Counted from the stretch's first letter, positions 1-28,232 are shown. The stretch is DNA of 64,000 nucleotides from Anoplopoma fimbria (GCF_027596085.1 NC_072456.1:25464261-25528260); one strand, 5' to 3'. Notes: generated from the sequence alone by a model not told the origin. Numbers and translations are program-made.

Positions 1-2159
1 AAAAGGAATGTATTTTCTAATGTCAGAAAATAGTGAAAAATACTAAATATGAGATTCGGCAAAACAGAAAGTTTTTCTTAATAGTTAATTGAAAAGATAA
101 TAAATAAATAATACTAATTAAAAAATCCATAATGAAAGAAGTTCACAATATATTCTATACTAATTGTTTCAGCACAGACTTAACTCTCTTTTTCATTTGG
201 ACAAGAGAAGTCAACGTGTTCAAATGTTTTCTAAACACGAGCAGCCAAAGAAGAACTTTGAAAGGAAATTGTAACTTATATCAGAAGAATATGAATCAGA
301 CTCAATCAGGTTTATTGCCAAGTAGGTTTTTTACACACAATGTATTTACTGTGGTGTATTGGTGCATAACGTTAACAAAGTTAGGGGAAAATAAATCAAT
401 TCTATAAAAATATGTACAATGTATCTGAATTAAATGAAAGAGTGCAGTCTTTAGCTTTCGGCAGACTTTGTCCAGGGAATGTGCAAAGGAACTATGACCA
501 AAGAATAAGCTAAAAAAAAAAGATTAAACCAGATATTCTTTCACAATTGTTGTGACTTAAGAGCTGACCCACTAAATCCCCCAACAGCTCTCTGAATTGT
601 TCCAGAGCATTGAGAAAGAAGTCGTAGAAGAAAAGAGAACAAAGTCTGATTGATTGACCATCGGCTCTATGAAGTCAAGTCTCCCCCCCCCCCCTCTTTC
701 TCCCCCGCCCTCTCTAACCTTCCTCTGAAGTCCTGGTCAGGACGGGTCACATGGTGGATGCTTCAGAGACAGGAGGAGGAAATCCTCCATTAGAGCAGCC
801 GACAATACCTCTTCCTCCGCCTCCCATTCTCCTCCCTCACCCTCCAGCTCGCTCACCATAATCACGATATCATTCTAATTCTGATCCCGAGAGCCATGAC
901 AAGCCCATTAAAATGTCAAAAGGAGACCCAGAGAAGGGGAGCGAGTGAAGGGAGAACGGGAAGCTCTCCACCGTGATCTCCCACGGACACGCAGGTGTTA
1001 GTGACCCACGTCAGGGGGGGGGGATTAACCTTTTAAACGACGCAGAACGTTAGCTGCCTTAAGAAAAGCTATAATGTCCTCTTCTGGCAAGTACAGTCGG
1101 TCTTAAGATAAAGAGAAAATAACAGATCGCTGATCCCAAACCCGCAGGAACGACGAACTTTGGTCTTTTATTAATGTGATCTGTTGAAATACATGAAAAT
1201 GCAAAATCCCACAAACTTCTAACTATGTTATAAGCAGCGAAAAGAAACGCATTTCGTTCCTTTATGCTGGTGAAATCAGATTTAGTCGTGCTAATCCTGC
1301 TAATCTATAATGAGAGCTCACTCGCTATACCAAATTTAACTCCAAAGCCAATCAAACGGGCTCCAGATGGATAATCTCTCTCACACAAACACAGTCACGC
1401 ACACAGCTACGTTTGTAAACTTGCAAACATATGCACACAAAAACCATATGAATGAACACACACAAACATACATTGTAAGCATGCAGTGGAGGGTGAATAT
1501 GTGGATTTTACAGATGAAAATAAGGACAACACGCACATTCTCTCCCTCTCTTTATCTGACCTGTGGTAAGTAGTCTGCAGTGGTCTGCTGTGGTTCTCTT
1601 TGTACACTGCAAGAGAGAAATGCATGATGGGATCTGATAAGTCAAATAGATTTGTTCCCCAAATTCACCAAACCACCCACTTAGGGTGTGTGTGTGTGAT
1701 TTTTTTTCTTCTGCATTCCCCATATTTTATTTCCCTTTTCTTTGAAGCTCCAATTATTCTCAGACGCCTGTTTTTTGCCGTTCAGAAGCAGGTCAGTGGC
1801 TTGATAGCTCCAACGGCTCATTGGCAGTAAAAGCTCAGAACACACAAGTTCTCCAGGAATGTAAGAAAAAAATAAAAAACAAAGGGTGAATTGGGCATTT
1901 AGTTTCCTCTGTGTCAATAGTGGAAGTGAAGTAGGACAGTTTTCCAAGCAGAACAAGGGCCAGTTACATAAAAATAGACCCACAATGTCCCTAAATATAA
2001 CTTTGAGTCAGACTTGCTTTTGACATAAATGTACCTGAAGCATAAAGCTTCCCTATGTGTGACTAATATAAGACTGACTTAGATTCATAGCTTAGATAGC
2101 CTGCTGTGCAATGCATTATGGGTGAAATAACAGAAAAGGTAAACAGCAGAGATCCACGG

Positions 2160-2935
2160 GTCAAAAAGGCCAAAAAGTTATGGATAAAATGAGTTATTGA
2201 TAGGTAAATAGTTAGCTAAAAGTTTGCTTAAAGTAATAGATAAAAAGTTGAAATAGTTGGTAAGCTAAAAGTTAGATAAAATGAATGGATATACAGTCGA
2301 AATAGTTGGATAAAAGTTATGGATAAAAAGAATGGCTAAAAGTTAGTTTAAAGTAATAAACATTTGAAATAGCTCCCCAAAAATGTGGGATGTACAGTTG
2401 AAATCAGAAGCTCAAAGTAATGGATAAATAAATAGTTAACTTAAAGTAATGAATAAATAAATAGTTAACTTAAAGTAATGGATAAATAAATAGTTGGCTA
2501 AAAGTAAGCTTAAAGTAATTAATATAAAGTTGAAATATTAAGCTGAAAGTAATGAATATAAAGTTGAAATATTAAGCTGAAAGTAATGAATATAAAGTTG
2601 AAATATTAAGCTGAAAGTAATGAATATAAAGTTGAAATATTAAGCTGAAAGTAATGAATATAAAGTTGAAATATTAAGCTGAAAGTAATGAATATAAAGT
2701 TGAAATATTAAGCTGAAAGTAATGAATATAAAGTTGAAATATTGGGCTAAAATTTATGAATATGCAGTTGAAGTATTTAGCTACTAGTGGGCTTAAAGTG
2801 ATGGATATACAGTTAAAATAGTTACCTTAGAGTAATGGATAAATAAATGATTAAAAGCTAAATGTAATTGATTAATAGTTTGAATAGTTCGTTAGCTAAA
2901 AGTAATTAATAAACAGTTGAAATAGTTGGCTAACG
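2160..2935. repeat. Minisatellite region with a 34-bp core array
   Basis: From 2521 to 2758 a 34-bp unit (starting AATATAAAGTTGAAATATTA) occurs seven times head-to-tail. The first six copies are essentially identical and the seventh is diverged. On both sides, related words such as AGTAATGGATAAATAAATAG and AAAGTTGAAATAGTT recur in degenerate form from about 2160 to 2935. The identical core within a decayed halo points to recent expansion of an old array. No coding potential. Confidence 0.9.
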
Positions 2936-3670
2936 GAACCTATTATCAAATTGTTGTCACAGCAACAAAGCTCTCACCTTAGGCCTTTAGTCAGAGGGAG
3001 AGGTGGCTCACTTTCTTACCTCAATATATATATACTTATACAACGTACAGGCTTTATTAGACTGGTCTGGATCAGTTTTAAACTGCGTTTATAGATCTGG
3101 TTCCTGGTTCTTCTCTTTCTTCAGTGAGGGTTTGAGGATCTCAGGCTTTCGCTGGATGTCGCTGACCTCATGACAGCTTGTAAAATAGTTGTTTTTTAAA
3201 TCACTGACGCACCGCAGGCCTCTGCCAACAGCCCCGCCCACCTCTTTCTTTTTTCTCTGACACTCCCCCCTCTCCTCTCTCTGTCTCTGGGTCAGCGGCT
3301 CCTCTGAAGGGGTCACCAGCTCTTTATCCCGCTGCCATTAAAGAGGTCATATTTCTTCACACCGCTGTTTGCAGATTGTGCTCAGATAGGATGTTTGGTT
3401 TCCAGCTGGAGTGAGTTTTAACTTGTGCTGAGGGGTTCAAGGACTGATTTTGGTATGCCCACATACCAGGCTGTTTTTAGGGAGGTGGCATGGGGGTGGT
3501 AGGAGGGGCAAACTCAAGGCTTGGCAGTGGCAGCAGACAGAGAGGCTTTCATGAATTCTCAATAGATGGTGTGGAGATGCTCAATCGCTCCAACTTTCCT
3601 CTTTCTGTCTGGTTAGCTCCTGAGTTTGCCTTTGTGTTCTCCGATCGGTTTAGCCTTCTAAGCACCAGTT

Positions 3671-3780
<110 letters not shown>

Positions 3781-4216
3781 CCCATGTCTGTTAAGCCCAT
3801 GACCTCCTTTCACTTCTCCTCATTAGCATGTGATCCCCCCCCCCCCCACAGACACACACACACACTCCACAAGTAGGCCACAGTGGAGGGACGGAGAAAG
3901 TGAGGGGAGGAGAAAATGGAAAAGCTGAGCAGAGATTGGCGTGATACGATTTTTTCAGAAAAAAAGTTGTTTACCCAACAGAAGACACTTTGTACATCGA
4001 GGACTTAAAGGTGTTTCAGGTGTTGAACTGTACCCAAGTTCACAGGGGCGTTAAGATAAAAGACAGAAAGAGAATATGAACTGGCTCACCCAAAGCTCAC
4101 CCCGTCTGTTGGGTGGACTCTGTGGTTCCCACCAGCAGCCTGGTCCAGGCCTGGAGCTCCCAGCACCCTGTTTGTGCAGGTGTCGGCCTCAGAGACCGGT
4201 CGAATCTGCCAACCAC

Positions 4217-4218
<2 letters not shown>

Positions 4219-4246
<28 letters not shown>
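4219..4246. repeat. (GA)n microsatellite
   Basis: About 14 GA units in presumed intron 1. Confidence 0.95.
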
Positions 4247-4249
<3 letters not shown>

Positions 4250-6500
4250 TCCACTTAAATAACACAAACCGCGAAAAATTCTTAAAAGGCGTAAGGAATG
4301 GAAGAAGAAGGGGGCCAGCAAGAATCTCAAGTTTGTTTTACCATCATCAGCCGACACAAACTTCTCACCTCGAGGTCCATTTAGGAACTTTTCAGCCACT
4401 TCTTCCATGTTGAAAGTTTGGAAGTTCATTCTAGCCCTCAAAACATCATTTTTGTATTCCCTCTTGTTAAAAACCAGCAGCATATATATAAAAATAATTA
4501 AAATGAAAAAAATAAAATCCAAAAATATGTATATACGTTTATATGTATGTATGTATATACATGTGCGTAAATATATATATATATTTTTTACTTCGATTTT
4601 AAAGATTTCTTTTCAACATTTACAAGTAAAATTAAACAGTGTATAAAACACAATACACACAAATTAATGTTAGGGAATATCATATTGTATACTTCAATCT
4701 TTTCCAGTTTTGTTAGTTAAATGGGTTGACCTTTACGTCTTCCTTGTTGAGGTTTAGTGTCCTTTAGTGTCCATTTGTCTTCCATTTGTTCTTCTTGCAG
4801 TCTCATGGGAAGTGTTATTCTTTCCATTATGTAGATATCCTTTATTATATTTTTTCCATTTCTAGTGTGTATGGGGGTTCTCCTTACCCCGTTTTCTTGT
4901 GATAGTTTTTTTTGAAGCAATCAACAATATTCTGACCACGGATCTAGCTTGTTTTGTACATTTTCTTGAGTATAATTAAGACAACACAGATACAGCCCCG
5001 AAAGCTCAGATGTAAACAGTATCCTAGAAGCTTTTGAAGAGATTTGTCTCCATTTTCCCCCCAAATACCAATATTTTATGACATTTCCAGAATATATGGT
5101 GGTGACAACCACATAATGCAATCAGAAGGATAAACAGCCATATTAGTGTGGACATGGACTCATTGACATCTGAGAAAACACTTCTTTTCTTTAAAGTGAA
5201 AGCAGTTGCCACAGTGTTGATGTTTGAGGAGCCTTTGAGAGCCTCGAGTGTGTCCACAAGAATGCATAAGAAAGTGTGTTTTGAGGTCTTCATGCGAATG
5301 GTTAACTGGCGGCTGCTGCGTTTTTGAGGACAGACCAGTAACACGATCCCCCCTTTTCTCCCATCACGGGTGAGACGACGTCCACAGCTCTCAGCTTCAT
5401 GTGTAGATTTCTGACCCGAATCTCAGAAATCCCTGTGATGGGAGCCGAACCGCATGAACCGCATGTGGGAGTAGTTTTTCTGTGCGGTCTGTCGGTTGAG
5501 TGTGTATGTTGGTGTGTCGGCGTGTCGGTCTTCACGACGCCTTCGTGTCTTGAGCTCCCTCCATTTATGAGCTCCTACTACGGTCGTACGTTTCACGCAC
5601 GCCAAACGTGCTCTCATGCGTAAAAATGTTTCCATTAGTTGGGTGGGCTTTTTCTTTCTCGGTTATTCACACATTTTTTAAAATCCCCAAAAGAAAAGTC
5701 CCTGCCAGAGTTTGCGCGCCTGTATTTGTGGTTGTTTGATTTGGAGATATGTATTTATTTTCCCCTCATTAGAATAGAGTGTGTGCATAAGTGCATTGGA
5801 CTTCTAGCACTGCTTTCAGCTGCTCCAGATAGGCCTGTAACCATAACTACTTTGTTATGATATATTGACCATGAAATGATAGCAATAAACGATGTTATTG
5901 CCATTTTAAGACCCTTTTATGTCACTTAATGATAATATATCAGCATAATGATGCAAGAACTGATGAGGAGACGGAGGCAGCAAAACTAGAAATGAAAACA
6001 TCATAACAGAAAGTGCAAAAGAAACATTTGATAAAAATTCATGCAAATACATAAAAAAAGTTTCTGAAAAGAATAATACATCAAATAGAGTTAAACATTT
6101 CAGTATAAAAAAATGTTTAATAAAAGGCAGCTAGAAACATAAAAGTCTTCAGCCTTGATTCAACAGAAGTGAGGGTTGCAGCTGACTTACAGTGAGCTGA
6201 TTAACAGCTTCATACAAATGGTTTCTATCAAATAAAGAGGCTCTACCTGCAAAACAAAACATTCAAGTTCTCACCATGTGTTGACGTAGAACCTGTGTTG
6301 GTGGATGTCCTTTGTCTCCATTAATGGATCCCTATCCCTGAATGTCAGAGTCTATTTGCTCTGTGAGGAGGAGGACGGTGGGGGGGTTGTCTCCTAATGT
6401 TAAACAATAAACCTCAAGCCTCTATAGCCTGGTGTCACACTGTCAACAGCAGCAGCAGGAGGGTGTTTGCTGAGCAAACGGCCTGATTTACTGTTGGCAT

Positions 6501-6501
<1 letters not shown>

Positions 6502-6541
<40 letters not shown>
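6502..6541. repeat. (CA)n microsatellite upstream of exon 2a
   Basis: About 20 CA units, some 200 bp upstream of the exon 2a acceptor and about 170 bp upstream of the (TG)n tract at 6711-6738. The two tracts are complementary in the transcript and could pair locally. Confidence 0.97.
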
Positions 6542-6544
<3 letters not shown>

Positions 6545-6596
6545 AACACACACATACGCACAATAAGGACATTTAAAGTGTATTTTAATGTGATAT

Positions 6597-6620
6597 TCTC
6601 TCTTCAGCTTGCAGGTAAGT
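6597..6620 (+). promoter_or_regulatory. Recursive-splice-like junction (or 7-nt microexon)
   Basis: A pyrimidine-rich stretch ends in TTGCAG immediately followed by GTAAGT, so an acceptor and a strong donor abut at 6614|6615. This is the form of a ratchet point for stepwise removal of long introns. A second AG seven bases earlier (CTTCAG at about 6602-6607) would make CTTGCAG a 7-nt microexon. It lies 130 bp upstream of alternative exon 2a. Only the motif is seen; use is inference. Confidence 0.4.
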
Positions 6621-6710
6621 GGAGTTCACTGTATGATTCCCTGTATTTGGTGCTTCTGTGAGTCAGCCATATGTGTGTGTGTGCGTGCGTGGGTTCATTC
6701 ATAAGTTCAT

Positions 6711-6744
6711 GTGTGTGTGTGTGTGTGTGTATGTGTGTGCGTAG
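6711..6744 (+). promoter_or_regulatory. GT-repeat 3' splice site of exon 2a
   Basis: The acceptor AG at 6743-6744 is preceded by TG repeats broken only by one TATG and by GCG, with no pyrimidine tract. UG repeats at this position can bind TDP-43 and repress exon use, as known for CFTR exon 9. In fish, GU tracts near 3' splice sites paired with AC tracts have been proposed to replace U2AF-dependent recognition. The acceptor of exon 2b, by contrast, has a long T and C tract. The acceptor is inferred from the reading frame and homology of the exon it opens. Confidence 0.65.
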
Positions 6745-21757
<15,013 letters not shown>

Positions 21758-23537
21758 GAGAGCGAGAGAGAGAGAGAGACGCCACTTCTTCCTGTGACTT
21801 GAGGAGCCGATCGCAGCGCTGCTCGCCTCCCATCGGACAGTAGAATGTAGCGACGACAGACTGTAGCTGCTCCTCAACACGGCACCCTCCTCCTCCTTTT
21901 TTTTGTTGCAGCGCCCAGCGAGGCGCTTCATTCGGACTAGGGTGTCCGGTTTGAGACTTGCACAGCAGAGTCCACTCTCACTATCCAGACTTATTCTTTT
22001 TTTACTATAATTATGTTAACTACTAATCAACATTTGAGCCCATCGTTTTTGACACAATTCATTTTTTTTAAAGAAATTGGACGACTTTGACAGGCAGAGC
22101 TGAGGGGTGTGGAGGTTTGACGGAGGTGTAACCACATGAAGGGTTAAACACTTATGAAGAAAAAAAAAAACAATGAAGAAAAGATGCAAAAAACAAAGAG
22201 GACAAACCCCCTCCCTAGGGAGAGAGGGACGCTTCCTCTCTGAACTCTCTGTGGCCTTGGAACGCTGTAGGACAACTACTTCCTTAGCTATGGGAAGGAT
22301 ATTACTGCAATAACTAGCATAGAAATATTAACAGTATAGAGAAAAGTATAACTTATAGCACTGTTTTTTTTTTTTTAAGTTCATTGTCCATTATCACCAC
22401 TCGCTGCCTGAGACGTCTGACTGAAAGAAAGCTTGACGGCGCCGACGACCACGAGACAGACTCCGGAAAAAGTCGACCCGAGTCAAGCGTGGTGGTTTTT
22501 ACGAGACTCCACGCTCACGCTGGATCGAGTTAGCATAGCATTGGCTCCATAACAATAGCAACAGGCTTCTTTAAGGATTACATACTGATAGTGAATGGTC
22601 TTTTATATCAGAGAAGTCCTTTCTTCTGCAGTATCCTATTGCGGGCCGATCACACCAGAGAAAACCATTGTTTTCCTGCCCTCCTCTCTTGTGCCGCTTT
22701 TTTGACCCTGCATTCAAGTTAAAATTTTCTAAAAATTTGCACCCAGGCGCGGAGTCGCATCGCTTTTAAATGTCACATTTTGCAGCCAATCAAATCAAGC
22801 AAGAGGCGGGCTTTTCTGTCCAATTTACCACTGACTTCCTGTTTTGATGCCGTTAAATGTGGCAGGAACGGACATTGATGTTAGCAATTTTTAATTGGGA
22901 TGACTATATAATATTTCCCCTTCCTCTTGATACAAAGGCAGAGCATCAGCATGAGCTCAATGTCTGCAATGAATACATTTTTTCCTGCCAGTTATTAACA
23001 TTTGATCGCCCACCTCGCTTTGCCAAAGGAGCGTTTTTATAGCGTCCGCGCCCGTTGAGGAGACTCTCGGTGGTCTTGAGCTGAAGGAAGTGGAGCTCTC
23101 CAGCCTCGTATATATCTGTCTCCACCTCGGCACGTCAAGCTTTTTTTTCCGTTGTAGTTGACTCTCAGAGCAGCCAAAACCCGGGATGTTGCATTTCTTG
23201 AGGGTTATATGTACTAAAGGGGTGGGGAAGGAGGGGGGGGGGTATTTTCTGTGGAAGGAGGAGAGGCAGAACTCCCAGCACCTGTATGAAGAGGCGTGGC
23301 TGTGCCATGCTACTTCTTTGGTGTTGGGGTCCATCTGTGTTTGGCTTCTTAAACAGGAAGTGGGTGTTAGGGGTGGGGTGGGATGGGCAGAGTGAAGGGG
23401 GGGGGGCGTGATGTCACCGTGGAAAGAGGGTGATGAATCACAGCTAAACTGGCACATTTGTTTTTAACGGGATGATTTGGGGCTCTTTCCGCTGGCAGGG
23501 AGGGGCTCTCACCCGCCCAATCACTCATTGGCAATGG

Positions 23538-23549
23538 ATGTGTGTGTGT

Positions 23550-23603
<54 letters not shown>

Positions 23604-23734
23604 TGTACACTCCTGTGCTTGTGTGTGTGCTTGTACATGTACATCTTGTGAGATCGAATGTGTGTTTGTGCCCTGTGAAAAAGAAACTCCCCTCTTAATG
23701 AAGTGTGTGTCAAAGGAGACACTGTCAGCTGTGC

Positions 23735-23804
<70 letters not shown>
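23538..23804. repeat. Two (TG)n microsatellites in the 3' UTR
   Basis: TG runs at 23538-23601 (interrupted once) and 23738-23804. In the mRNA they would be UG repeats, binding sites for TDP-43 or CELF-type proteins. Confidence 0.95.
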
Positions 23805-23806
<2 letters not shown>

Positions 23807-24363
23807 AGCAGGTGGACGTTATAAAAACTGTGGATCTAATATTTTTTATTCTCTTTAACCTTGTGTTTATATCCTGTCCTGTATAATCACTAACAGTTGT
23901 ACAGAAACAGAACCTTTTATTTTTATTTACAGTTCAGATCTCACTCCGCCATGTTGCACATCTTTCTCAGCGTATAGTCCGTCCTATCATTTCACCAAGC
24001 CGTTCTCACTCTCTTTTTTTTCTCCATTTTTTTTATAAATATATAAATAATGTATAGATCACTAAAGTTAACTGTGTAAGATATTGTTTCTTAACATGTT
24101 TAGATATATCCACTATGATTACAGACCTGTGTTCTTCACAAAATGCTGCTTGAAAAGCATCGATTGACAGATTTTTGTATCTAGAATAACTATTGTAGAT
24201 TGTTATAGCTACGTTTGTAATATGCATTCAAAAAAAAAATACACACACAATTGTATTAAAAATTCAATATTAGTATTTTTGTATTGTCTCGTTTTTTTTG
24301 TACAAAGACATAGATGCAATGCTGTTTTTTTCTGCTAAATGTACTCTAATACATGTGCTTTTA

Positions 24364-24369
24364 AATAAA
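24364..24369 (+). terminator. plpp3: Polyadenylation signal AATAAA of plpp3
   Basis: AATAAA in TTTTAAATAAAAAGC, followed about 25-40 bases later by a GT-rich stretch (TTTGGTTCGTC). It is the best signal downstream of the stop codon, at the end of the AU-rich segment. Confidence 0.75.
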
Positions 24370-24679
24370 AAGCTCATTATGAACACAACTTTGGTTCGTC
24401 TTCACTGTTGATCCTACAAGTTAGTTTGATATCTTTATTATACACTTTATTGGTTGTATGGATTTTCGTGTTAATCTTTCCTCCTTAAAATGATCCCTTT
24501 AATTCCTCCACACAACGAAATCTAAAAACTGAAATATAAGAAGTGGAATGTAACTAAGTACATTTACTTTTGAGATTTACTTCAGTACTTCACAGGATAT
24601 TTTAATAGTATTATTAAAGGAATTAATAATATTTTTGCATAATAAGTAGATTTTGCTGAGATTTATCATGTCCTTTTTC

Positions 24680-24925
24680 TTAAAGGGCCGGTGTTTAGTA
24701 TTTCTGGGGCTCTATTAGCAGAAATGAAATTTAAAATTCATAACTATGTTTTCTTTATTGTATAATCAGCTGAAATTAGCAATTGTTGTGTTTTCGTTAG
24801 CTTAGAATGAGACCTTCATATCCACATAAGGAGCAGATACTCTCACGGAGTCTGCATATTTCTACAGGAGCCCAGAACGGACAAACCACACACTGAGACT
24901 TTCAGGTTTTACATTACCTGAGGGG
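24680..24925 (+). mobile_element. Short non-autonomous interspersed element (TTAAAGGGCC family)
   Basis: It begins TTAAAGGGCCGGTGTTTAGT and continues through GCTTAGAATGAGACCTTCAT to GAACGGACAAACCACACACT. I recognise this as a repeat abundant in percomorph fish. A reverse-oriented, truncated copy sits at about 49700-49830. Confidence 0.7.
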
Positions 24926-27239
24926 CTAACGTTAACGACACAATACATAAACTAATCGGACCCCAAATGTGACGCTATTGTTAGCTACATTACCATCTTT
25001 GCCAGCTGTTAAGGTGATCTCAAGCCACATATTGTCCTTAAATTGATTGTTGAGGTACTCGTCACGGCGTTTGTCTTACATTATTGGGTGTTGAGAAACC
25101 AAATTGATTCATTTGGCATCGCTATATCTATGGAATTCAAAGCATGTACTGTATCATGAGCCCTTTATCTATTAGCATACAGTGTCAGCTTTGATCTGTT
25201 GACTGGTATTTGATCAGGGTAACAGGAAAATAATGCTACAATAACCGTTACCTTTTTATCAACAATAGTACTAGTACAACTGTTTTCATTTATTACACTG
25301 GGTCTCCAATTAATGGCACCTTATAATCTTCTGTATTTTAACACATTCTTTAGTCTCTCGTACCCAGAGATGATCATTTTTTGCAAATCCGAGTCAAATC
25401 TCAAGTCACTGTGTGTGCAACTAAAGTCCGACTTGAGTCCAGCTCCCAAATCTAAACAGATTTTTAACATGACCAACAAGGAAACTGATGAATTTTGTAG
25501 TAGTTTTCATGCAAATGTGACATGAAAAAGGAAAAAAACCCTCTTCTTGCCATGTGAGTAAAAAGGCAGTCATTTAGGGCTATCATCTGACTGATGTTAT
25601 CATTATAGAGGCATGCATGTTTCCCCCTAAAGTGTCCTCTAAAGAGCAGACTCTTTATTGACGGTGACAGTACAGCTGGTCCGAGCAGCGAGCTGAGATT
25701 TACGGTGCCTGTGAACAGCTGGTGGGCCTGGGGGTCAGCCATGCGTGGCTGTAACAGTGGAGGGCCTGCTGCTGAGGCAGAGAGGCCCATGTTGTGGTCT
25801 TGTTTGGCAGCAGTGGAGCAGAGCGGAGCTGGCACAGCGAGGCAAAGGCATTACAGAGTACCGATCCTCTCGGAGTACGCTGCATCATCACATACTGCAC
25901 AGGACGTCCACTCTTTTTTTAACCCTCATTTACTGCTTTACATCAAGCTGATGTTTCCTTCATCTGAAGGGTCCAAATGCTAGTTCCTATGCTGGGGAAA
26001 TGTGAACACAACTTAGATGGATTACGTCCTCCTCTGTGGGCCGAGACAGTCCTCCACCCTTTGCTCTTATAAAATGCTTTCAAAACCCCCTTTGACTAAA
26101 GAAAATGCACAGTGGTCACGTTAAAAACAAGTCTGTTCTCTCATACATTCAGTTTTCACCACACACACAAACAATACTGCACATCTGCAACAGAATTGAG
26201 CAACACAGTTAATTAACAAGATGTTTTTTTGTATACGCTTGGATGTTAAATAAAGTGTCATGTGACAGCTGGTAAGTGTCAGCGGCATGTTAACCCTGTT
26301 CTGCCCAACTGGACTTTGTTAGAGATTCCAGTGTAATTGCTGTGGAAAAGCTTTTCTTTTTCTGAGAAGAAGCCTGACAGATTGATAACATATGCGTCCA
26401 CATGCCATGAACCGAGTGAGTGGACAAGCATGTGGGCGAATATCGCACTCGGAGAGCAAAAAAAGATATACGTCACAAGCCAGGATGCTTGTGGGAAAGA
26501 GTCGCTTTAGTTTATCTTTAAAGAGAAACTAGACACCAGAGTTTTGGCTGAAGTGCCTCTCCAACATGAAAAAGAATATCAACATGGGCAGAACTGGGAG
26601 GCGGAGCTAAGACGCGCCAAATCATGTCCATAGTTGAATCATTTATTGTGTTCAGTGTAGCATTACAAACACAAGCCCTTTCTCTCTTTTCTGTGGAATT
26701 GAAAACAAGATGTTACAAAATCACATGAATCAGATTTAATACCTGCCGATGGCAAGTGCTTTCCTGAGCCGTGAAAAGAGTGTGTGGATGAGCAGTAAAA
26801 GTGTTACATTTTACTCATTAAGCGGCTGGCTAGTTAGCTCGCTAGCTATTCCACCATGCTTTCATGCTACAGTTACAGAACATAAAATGCACCACATGAA
26901 CTGCAGATCTTCATTACTTTAACATGTAGCTTGACTTTACTGTTTTTATATTACAGTTCATGAAAGACGTATCATTTAGCTTATACTAATCACTAAACGC
27001 TAGCATGCTGAGTATTGTTATGATTATGGTTAGATAAGAGTGCCATAAAGGGACTCTTTTGGTGACAAATGCAGTAAAAAGTTGTATACATTTTTGAATT
27101 AAAGATAACATCAAATGCTGGGATATGTGTATGCTAGTGATTAACATTAGCAAAAGCTATGTATGCTAGCAATTAGTGTAAGCGATTCACAGGCAATTCG
27201 AAAGGGTAACGGCTACTCTTCACTAATTCGCTTCTCCGT

Positions 27240-27500
27240 TTACATCAGTGATGCTTGGTGCTGAAACAAAGTCCAAGTTTATGGTTAATGTTTTCCTGAT
27301 GTTGAATTTTAAATGTGAAGATGTCAACCATATTGCCCATAACATTGTTTTGTTGCTGCTGTTTCCTTGCAATGATTCCTTGATTGTACTTCCTTTTATG
27401 TTTTGTTGTTTGTCATGTTTTTACTTGTGTTTCAAATTGACTACGAACTGCATTTAGTTGAGCATTCCTGTGTTGCAGAATGACAATAAATTATCCTTCA
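27240..27500 (+). mobile_element. Dispersed ~250-bp repeat, copy 1
   Basis: GTGATGCTTGGTGCTGAAAC... through AATGTTTTCCTGATGTTGAA to GACAATAAATTATCC matches 39655-39905 over its length, with substitutions and indels. The end GACAATAAA resembles the 3' ends of fish LINE-type retrotransposons, which is an inference from general form. Confidence 0.65.
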
Positions 27501-28168
27501 GTCCTGTAATATTTATAACAGAATTCAAATACTTTGCACACAAATGTCAAGATGTGGACCTGAGTGCATCAACTGCACTATTGAATACACATATACATTG
27601 GTTTTCAGCTGTAAAAAAGTTGTTTTTGGGTTAAGTTACGCTTCAATTCAACACAGCAGCTCAGATTCAGCATGTGTTAAAGTGGTCAGAGCTGGCGATT
27701 CCAAACAAGGCGGACTAACAGACGTCTGGCAGTAAAAAGAAAAAGTGAAATGGTCCACATGATATAAAAAGCATCGCAGATTAACAAGAGTGCTACTGTA
27801 GGTTTGGCGTGAAAAGTGGTAAAGCGAGTGTGTGTTAGAGTGAAAGAGAGAGAGATGGAGCTGGGTTGTGGTGAGGGTGGCACCTCCAGGAGACCCGTTC
27901 GGAGGCCTGGAGCTCTGAGGGGCCTTTTCTCTGCAGCGAAGTCCAGGGAGCAGAGAGGCAGCGTGGGTCCAAGGAGAGAGAGACAGAGAGAGAGAGAGAA
28001 AGAGAGAGAAAGAGAGGAGAGCAGTCTGGGCAGGTTTCTGCTGCACTTCCTTCACAGCAGTTAACTGTTTACAGTGTCTCGGTGTCTGTTTTTCAGGGGT
28101 TTTAGCGCACATGAGGTGTGTAGACATAATACGACCCAGCCGCAGGACACAAAAGGAAACTAGTGTGC

Positions 28169-28232
<64 letters not shown>

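Larger units (their letters stand above)
21758..24390 (+). other. plpp3: plpp3 3' untranslated region
   Basis: About 2.6 kb from the stop codon to the predicted cleavage site. It starts with a (GA)n tract, contains two (TG)n tracts (23538-23601 and 23738-23804) and ends in an AU-rich segment from about 23825, with several ATTTA-like words and T runs. The end point is inferred from the poly(A) signal. Confidence 0.75.

Noticed and set aside
2521..2758. Regularly spaced repeats that might suggest a CRISPR array
   Set aside because: The 34-bp units are directly adjacent with no unique spacers, and the genome is a vertebrate.
6540..6614. Possible alternative first exon ending at the CAG|GTAAGT site
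   Set aside because: The frame that would join exon 2 in phase is open and hydrophobic just before the donor but has no start codon before it runs into the CA repeat region.
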